Source: Halolactibacillus alkaliphilus (lineage in GTDB: Bacteria > Bacillota > Bacilli > Bacillales > Amphibacillaceae). Taken from it: 40,240 nucleotides of DNA. Of this stretch, positions 35,500-40,240 are shown piece by piece. The translations under genes and the position numbers were made by a program. The notes under the pieces are model-generated. The model was not told the DNA's origin. It saw only the letters and a list, made by a program, of their open reading frames with translations, and searched no databases. The stretch lies in assembly GCF_900115465.1 (NCBI RefSeq), contig NZ_FOWN01000026.1:1-40240 (forward strand), in the 5' to 3' direction. Every line of letters starts with the position of its first letter. The stretch's first letter is position 1.

Positions 35500-35900
35500 G
35501 AGTTTGAATAACTTTTCACAAACTTATTTTTGAAAAGTTGATGTGCCAATGTTTAAACCACCACCTTTATTTTAATTCACAAATTGTTCACAAAATAACA
35601 TGTGGGTTTGTTCACAAAATAAGAAAAAAAAGGATATAAAAAGGTTCGATACACACCGTTTTTGGTAACGGTTACAAATCATACTCATTATAACATATGG
35701 AGGTTTACTGACCAAAGGAAATAGGGTATAGATGGACAGACCAAAAATTGTGCCTTCATCGTTTTTGTCTCACGTCTTGATGAAGACTTATTCTGATCCT
35801 ATATGACGTTTGGAGTGTTTGATATCGATAAAAAGGTACATGAAAAAAAGTTAAATGAGGATATAGTGGTAAGAAGAGGTGTGTGGAAAAAAAGTAATAT
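35500..35900. other. AT-rich region without a convincing gene; repeated TTCACAAA words
   Basis: The gap between nox and the ABC-F gene is about 590 bp. The part upstream of the nox promoter holds four direct copies of TTCACAAA, and TTGTTCACAAAATAA occurs exactly twice (35584-35598 and 35608-35622). A short inverted repeat ACCGTT/AACGGT lies near 35659-35676. A possible -10 TATAAC is followed by GGAGG near 35691-35704, but no good reading frame follows. I cannot say whether it holds a small RNA, a lost gene or only regulatory sites. Confidence 0.4.
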
Positions 35901-35937
35901 AAGAAAAGAGCCATGGACTAATTATGCCCATAGCTCG
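35901..35937 (-). terminator. Terminator of the ABC-F gene
   Basis: Read on the minus strand GAGCTATGG pairs with CCATGGCTC around an 11-base loop and is followed by TTTTCTT. It lies 17 bases after the stop codon. Confidence 0.85.
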
Positions 35938-35953
35938 ATGTGTTCATGTATTC

Positions 35954-37573
35954 TTACTGATACATGGCTTCAATTTCTTTTTGAAGTTTTGTATCTGTGA
36001 CGTATTCATCATAGCTCATTTCTTTATCAATTACGCCATTAGGTGTAATTTCAATTAATCGATTGGCGATACTATTGATGAATTGGTGGTCATGTGATGT
36101 AAATAATAAAGAACCTTTAAATGCAATTAAACCGTTGTTGACACTTGTAATTGATTCAAGATCTAAGTGGTTGGTAGGTTCGTCTAGTACTAAGACGTTC
36201 GCACTTGATAACATCATTTTTGACAACATACAGCGCACCTTTTCACCACCGGAGAGAACTTTTGCTTTCTTAAGTGCTTCTTCACCACTAAAGAGCATGC
36301 GGCCTAAGAATCCGCGTAAAAATGTTTCGGTTTGATCTTCTGGTGAATATTGACGTAACCATTCAACAAGTGTTAAATCATTATTTTCAAAGAATTCACT
36401 GTTATCTTTTGGGAAGTATGATTGAGAAGTTGTGACACCCCAAGTAAACGTCCCACTATCAGCTTCTTGTTTACCCATTAAAATATCAAAAAGGGTAGTT
36501 TTAGCTAATTCGTTGCGCCCAATAAAGGCTACTTTATCATCGCGGTTAAGTGTAAAGCTGACATTATCAAGAATTTTAACGCCGTCAATTGTCTTTGATA
36601 AGTTCTCAACACGTAATAAATCGTTACCGATTTCACGCTCTGGTTTAAATGCAACATAAGGGTAACGACGTGAAGATGGTTTAATATCATCAAGTGTAAT
36701 ATTATCTAGCATCTTTTTACGAGACGTTGCTTGCTTTGACTTTGATGCATTTGCACTAAAGCGCGCAATAAAGTTTTGAAGTTCTTTAATTTTCTCTTCT
36801 TTTTTCTTGTTTTGGTCTTGAGCCATTTGAAGCGCAAGTTGGCTAGATTCATACCAGAAATCGTAGTTACCAACATATAAAGAAATTTTCCCGTAATCAA
36901 CATCCGCAATATGCGTACATACTTTATTTAAAAAGTGACGATCGTGCGATACAACGATGACGGTATTTTCAAAGTTAATTAAAAATTCTTCTAACCACTG
37001 AATGGCTTTGATGTCCAAGTGGTTGGTAGGCTCATCCAAGAGTAAGATATCAGGTGTACCAAAAAGTGCTTGGGCAAGTAATACCTTTACTTTTTCTGAA
37101 CCAGATAACTCACTCATCAACTTATCGTGTAGATCTTCTTTAATACCCAAACCTTTTAAAAGGATTTGCGCATCTGACTCTGCTTCCCATCCGTTGAGTT
37201 CGGCGAACTCACCTTCAAGTTCTGCCGCTTTCATACCATCGGCTTCAGTGAAGGGGTCTTTTGCGTAAATAGCATCTTTTTCTTTCATGACCTCATAGAG
37301 ACGTTTGTGTCCCATGATAACTGTTTCGACAACAGAGTGGCTTTCATAAGCGAAGTGATCTTGTTTTAAGACCGCTAGACGCTCATCTTTACCGAGTGAA
37401 ACATGCCCACTTTGTGGTTCGATTTCACCTGATAATACTTTTAAGAATGTTGATTTACCGGCACCATTGGCACCAATTAATCCGTAACAATTACCTGGTG
37501 TGAATTTAATATTCACATCTTCAAATAGCTTTTTATCTCCAAATCTTAAACTAACATTTGTTGCTTGTAACAT
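35954..37573 (-). CDS. ykpA: ABC-F family ATPase, YkpA/YbiT type
   Basis: Soluble twin-ATPase protein acting on ribosomes; ABC-F relatives resolve stalled or slow translation. The 539-residue protein is very like B. subtilis YkpA. First ATPase: Walker A GLIGANGAGKSTF, signature LSGSEKVKVLL, Walker B DILLLDEPTNHLD. An inter-domain linker rich in Lys and Glu follows (about 240-300). Second ATPase: degenerate Walker A GRNELAKTT, signature LSGGEKVRCML, Walker B VLVLDEPTNHLD. The degenerate second Walker A is normal for this branch. No membrane domain is present, so it is not a transporter. The gene is monocistronic with its own promoter and terminator. Confidence 0.93.
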   Translation of the reverse strand: MLQATNVSLRFGDKKLFEDVNIKFTPGNCYGLIGANGAGKSTFLKVLSGEIEPQSGHVSLGKDERLAVLKQDHFAYESHSVVETVIMGHKRLYEVMKEKDAIYAKDPFTEADGMKAAELEGEFAELNGWEAESDAQILLKGLGIKEDLHDKLMSELSGSEKVKVLLAQALFGTPDILLLDEPTNHLDIKAIQWLEEFLINFENTVIVVSHDRHFLNKVCTHIADVDYGKISLYVGNYDFWYESSQLALQMAQDQNKKKEEKIKELQNFIARFSANASKSKQATSRKKMLDNITLDDIKPSSRRYPYVAFKPEREIGNDLLRVENLSKTIDGVKILDNVSFTLNRDDKVAFIGRNELAKTTLFDILMGKQEADSGTFTWGVTTSQSYFPKDNSEFFENNDLTLVEWLRQYSPEDQTETFLRGFLGRMLFSGEEALKKAKVLSGGEKVRCMLSKMMLSSANVLVLDEPTNHLDLESITSVNNGLIAFKGSLLFTSHDHQFINSIANRLIEITPNGVIDKEMSYDEYVTDTKLQKEIEAMYQ

Positions 37574-37608
37574 CCGTGCATTCCTCCATCATTAAGCTCA
37601 TAGTGCCT

Positions 37609-37637
37609 ACTTTAGATGATTCTATCACTTTAGTCAA
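37609..37637 (-). promoter_or_regulatory. Promoter of the ABC-F gene
   Basis: TTGACT (37637-37632) and TAAAGT (37614-37609) on the minus strand have a 17-base spacer. The rest of the 37574-37910 gap is AT-rich and shows no gene apart from the regulator promoter described next. Confidence 0.55.
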
Positions 37638-37858
37638 TTGTTATTCCCGTTTATTTAATGAGAAGATAAACTTTTTAAAAAGGTCTTCGTCGTGAATGTG
37701 AAAAAAACGTATTTTTATGAAAAAAATAATTATTGGGTTTATATGGGGTTAAAAGGATGAGATTATCGCACTTAGGAAAAATTACCGATTATAAATCTAT
37801 ATAAAGCATAAAAAACATATCTAAAACAGAACAAAATCGAAAACGTTCCAAAAAAATG

Positions 37859-37887
37859 GTGACTATAGTCATAAATTTGTGTAAAAT
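37859..37887 (+). promoter_or_regulatory. Promoter with palindrome TGACTATAGTCA upstream of the HTH-TPR regulator
   Basis: A possible promoter GTGACT (37859-37864), 17 bases, TAAAAT (37882-37887) is overlapped at the -35 by a perfect 12-bp palindrome TGACTATAGTCA (37860-37871). Position and symmetry suggest an operator, perhaps for autoregulation by the downstream protein. Confidence 0.45.
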
Positions 37888-37910
37888 AAGGAAAGATAAG
37901 GGGTGAAGAT

Positions 37911-39191
37911 ATGTCAGATGGTATCGGAGAAAAAATAAAATATTTTCGTATCAAACACAACTTAACACAAGAAGAACTTGCCAAAGGAATCGTGTCAGTG
38001 TCTTACCTCTCTAAAATAGAGCGCAATGCAGCCGACCCCAACCCTGATGCAGTGAGACAATTGTGTGAGCGTTTAGGGATTAGCCCTGAAAAAGTGATTG
38101 ATGAAGATATAGCTAATCAAGTGACACATTGGATGGATAGCTTATTAAAACGTGACCTTGTAAAAGCACATGACTTATATCAAGACATTCAATCAAAAAT
38201 AGAAAAAGTGATTGATGCCGATCTATTTTGGCTAGTAAAATTACATACGCTATACTACTTTATTTTGACGAAACAAAGAGACAAAGCCAAGCGTAAACTG
38301 AAATTGTTAAAACAAGATCAACGGCACTTCGCAGAAAAAGAGCAGTATTATTGGTTGAAATTCAAAGCGCATTTTGAATACTTTGAATCAAGTTACGAAA
38401 AAGCATTTAGCTTTTTTCAAGAAGCTGAAAGATTATATGCAGATGTTTTTAAAAATAGAGATGAAGAGTATTTTGATTTGGTTTACCACATTTCAAAAAC
38501 AGCAACTGTTTTACATTACTCATACCATGCCTCTGTCTATGCCGATCAAGCGCTTATTTATTACCGAGATCACTATCATTTAGAACGCGCTGCTAAATGT
38601 CATGTATTAAAAGGCATTAATTATAAACGTATTAGAGAGATGGATGAGGCGCTCAAACAATTTGAGCTGGCAGAAAGATTGGGTGAAAAATTAACTAATG
38701 AAGCTATTTTATTTAAAGTATATGAATCCATTGGGGAACTGTTTCATGATCTTAACATGGTAACACAAGCGATTCGCTATTATAATCGTTGTTTTGAACT
38801 CGTAAAACATCAATTTAGCACCCAAGAATTAATCGCGATTTTAGGACTTGTTAAAACGTATATTCAAGGAGAAGAATTAGCATTAGCTAAAGATTGCTTG
38901 CTAAAAGCAGAAGCATTAGTAAAGTCAGAAAAAGATTTGCCTTTACGTTATGTATATCAAGTTAAAGTATTAAGATTTGTGCTATTCGGCTATACGAAAA
39001 ATTTCGAAAAGTTACTTGTAAAAGAGATCATTCCGTACTTCAAGTCGCGAAAGTTATTCTTGCCTTATGCTAGGTATGTCCGGTTATTGGCCGATTACTA
39101 TTACCAAAATCGGAAGTACAAACTTGCTTCAGAATATTATTCTGAAGCACATCAAGCGATGATTGACATTCAGTTAAAAGATAATCGATAA
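37911..39191 (+). CDS. HTH-TPR transcriptional regulator, RRNPP-like (NprR/PlcR/Rap type)
   Basis: The 426-residue protein starts with an XRE-type helix-turn-helix (about 7-62: IKYFRIKHNLTQEELAKGIV and SVSYLSKIERNAADPNPD). The rest is helical TPR-like repeats, for example AYEKAFSFFQEAERLY-like and MDEALKQFELAERLGEKL segments. Size and layout match NprR-like regulators, which bind short secreted peptides. The gene is followed within 10 bases by a terminator, and I found no small peptide gene beside it, so the ligand may be encoded elsewhere or the protein may not use one. RBS is AAGGGGTG. Confidence 0.85.
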   Translation: MSDGIGEKIKYFRIKHNLTQEELAKGIVSVSYLSKIERNAADPNPDAVRQLCERLGISPEKVIDEDIANQVTHWMDSLLKRDLVKAHDLYQDIQSKIEKVIDADLFWLVKLHTLYYFILTKQRDKAKRKLKLLKQDQRHFAEKEQYYWLKFKAHFEYFESSYEKAFSFFQEAERLYADVFKNRDEEYFDLVYHISKTATVLHYSYHASVYADQALIYYRDHYHLERAAKCHVLKGINYKRIREMDEALKQFELAERLGEKLTNEAILFKVYESIGELFHDLNMVTQAIRYYNRCFELVKHQFSTQELIAILGLVKTYIQGEELALAKDCLLKAEALVKSEKDLPLRYVYQVKVLRFVLFGYTKNFEKLLVKEIIPYFKSRKLFLPYARYVRLLADYYYQNRKYKLASEYYSEAHQAMIDIQLKDNR

Positions 39192-39198
39192 CACTTTC

Positions 39199-39236
39199 CC
39201 CCTTTTTAGAAGTGATCTTCTAAGAAGGGGTTCTTA
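39199..39236 (+). terminator. Terminator after the HTH-TPR regulator
   Basis: CCCCTTTTTAGAAG pairs with CTTCTAAGAAGGGG around TGAT, followed by a short T-rich tail. Confidence 0.8.
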
Positions 39237-39305
39237 CGTTGTGTTTCTCACGCGTGAACTTTCATGCTAAACTTAACATATTATGAAACTAAGGGAGTGA
39301 ACACC

Positions 39306-39917
39306 ATGTTTTGTCCGAAATGTGGCAATGAAACACCAGACAGTGCTGTCTACTGTCCGACCTGTGGCGTTAATATGCGTGAGGTATTGAAAAAAGATGA
39401 GCGTCATCAGTTATTAGAGTCTGTTAAAAAAAATGATGAATCAGTCGAAAAAACAAATAAAGCTCTACATATCAATGATCGCTGGCGTTCTTTTGTAGAT
39501 ACACGTTATCATTACTATGAAGCAAAGTGGTCTCAAAGTACGCAACCCGAGATTCGGGCGGGCTGGAATTGGGCAAGCTTTTTTGTAGGGCTGTTTTGGT
39601 TAGGTTACCGGAAGTTATATAAAGAAGTATTGATTGTCATTGGTCTCTTTTTTCTGTTTGATTTACTAGTGGCAGTAACCGGTTTACCGGGAATCAATAC
39701 GTTATTAACATTTGCAGTCTATATATACTTAGGTTTCAAGGGGAATGCGCTGTATTATCGTCATGTGAAGCAAAAGCTAAGCGAATTAGAACGAGAAGAT
39801 TTAACACCGCAAGATTATCGTCGCTTTGGTGGTGTGAGTGGTTTAGGTATTCTTATTGTGGTGCTGTTATTCTTTTCTTATATTGGTATATCGTCTCTTT
39901 TATTTGGTGTAGTATAA
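39306..39917 (+). CDS. Zinc-ribbon membrane protein with DUF2628-like domain
   Basis: The 203-residue protein begins with a zinc ribbon, CPKCGNETPDSAVYCPTCG, likely binding one zinc through four Cys. A charged linker (about 30-85) follows, then NWASFFVGLFWLGYRKLYKEV, typical of DUF2628 proteins, and three to four membrane helices ending at the C-terminus. The function of this family is unknown. An upstream in-frame start at 39264 lacks a ribosome site; AAGGGAGTG lies before the ATG at 39306. The gene is followed at once by a terminator and a group II intron. Confidence 0.85.
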   Translation: MFCPKCGNETPDSAVYCPTCGVNMREVLKKDERHQLLESVKKNDESVEKTNKALHINDRWRSFVDTRYHYYEAKWSQSTQPEIRAGWNWASFFVGLFWLGYRKLYKEVLIVIGLFFLFDLLVAVTGLPGINTLLTFAVYIYLGFKGNALYYRHVKQKLSELEREDLTPQDYRRFGGVSGLGILIVVLLFFSYIGISSLLFGVV

Positions 39918-39943
39918 GCCTGGAGGTTTCCCTCCAGGCTTTT
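39917..39943 (+). terminator. Terminator after the zinc-ribbon gene
   Basis: AGCCTGGAGG pairs perfectly with CCTCCAGGCT around a TTTC loop and is followed by TTT. It begins at the stop codon and sits six bases before the group II intron. Confidence 0.9.
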
Positions 39944-39948
39944 GCGTT

Positions 39949-40240
39949 GTGCGCCCGGCATGGGTAGTAACTTGGTGGTGAAAGTCCATTACAGACTTGG
40001 CAGTAGGAACTGTTAGCGAATGACAAGGGTGTCTTCCGTGAGGGAGAATCTGAAGGAAGTCGGACGCAAACACTTGCACTGACGAACAGAAACTTCATAC
40101 TAAGGCTCGGTGAAATGGATAAGTCTACAACACAAGATGAAGTCCAATACTGCCCGAAATTTCATTGAGTAAATGAAGCAGTGACATGAGTGGAAAGTGA
40201 CTACTCTTACCCGGGGAGATCTCTATCTTTATTCCAAACG
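39949..40240 (+). mobile_element. Group IIC intron, 5' part (domain I onward), cut by the window end
   Basis: The sequence begins GTGCGCCCGGCATGGGT and shows in order CAAGGGTGTC, GAATCTGAAGGAAG, GGACG-CAAAC, GAAACTTCATACTAAGGC, AATGGATAAGT, GAGTAAATGAAGCAG and TTACCCGGGGAG. These match, from memory, the structured part of the Oceanobacillus iheyensis group IIC intron. The insertion just after a rho-independent terminator is the known habit of class C introns. The reverse transcriptase (maturase) gene and domains V-VI should lie beyond the window; the last 20 or so bases are probably the start of domain IV. Confidence 0.92.

Noticed and set aside
35803-36000. 65-residue frame on the plus strand before the ABC-F gene
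   Set aside because: It runs through the ABC-F terminator hairpin and into the end of that gene on the other strand, and has no good ribosome site.

Overview
The window comes from a low-GC Gram-positive bacterium, most likely a facultatively fermentative member of the Bacillaceae close to Oceanobacillus, Amphibacillus or Halolactibacillus. This rests on strong AGGAGG-type ribosome sites, sigma-A promoters, T-box, TPP and purine riboswitches, a YkpA-type ABC-F protein very like that of Bacillus subtilis, a water-forming NADH oxidase and a group IIC intron very like the Oceanobacillus iheyensis one. The genus is an inference.

Layout. 1-8.2 kb: the right end of an IS605/TnpB-type element, a ZIP zinc transporter, an aldo/keto reductase, a regulator-nagA-nagB amino-sugar operon with a clear operator, a CNNM/CorC membrane protein, ThiW under a TPP riboswitch and a HAD phosphatase. 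8.2-12.2 kb: adenine deaminase behind a guanine-type purine riboswitch, then a ROK regulator overlapping a lipoprotein gene. 12.3-17.8 kb: a LacI-family regulator, a three-gene sugar ABC importer with twin palindromic operators and a cre site, and a soluble chemoreceptor-like protein with reversed domain order. 17.9-22.7 kb: the Leloir operon galK-galE-galT-galM on the minus strand. 22.9-26 kb: nitroreductase, a GH1 (6-phospho-)beta-glycosidase, a 46-aa membrane peptide and a stand-alone C-terminal domain of archaeal-type 3-dehydroquinate synthase II. 26-33 kb: a complete trpEGDCFBA operon preceded by two tandem Trp T-box leaders. 33-34 kb: decayed insertion sequences. 34-40 kb: NADH oxidase with a Rex-like operator, the ABC-F protein, an HTH-TPR (RRNPP-like) regulator, a zinc-ribbon membrane protein and the 5' part of a group IIC intron that runs off the window.

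The gene set fits sugar-fermenting metabolism: galactose through the Leloir pathway, N-acetylglucosamine catabolism, beta-glucosides, an ABC sugar importer that must borrow an ATPase, NADH reoxidation by oxygen, and RNA-level control of tryptophan, thiamine and purine functions. The less ordinary items are the isolated DHQ synthase II domain, the inverted chemoreceptor, the tandem T-boxes with different tRNA-end bases, the guanine-type switch on adenine deaminase and the family of TnpB-type right-end relics. I found no CRISPR array, rRNA or tRNA gene.
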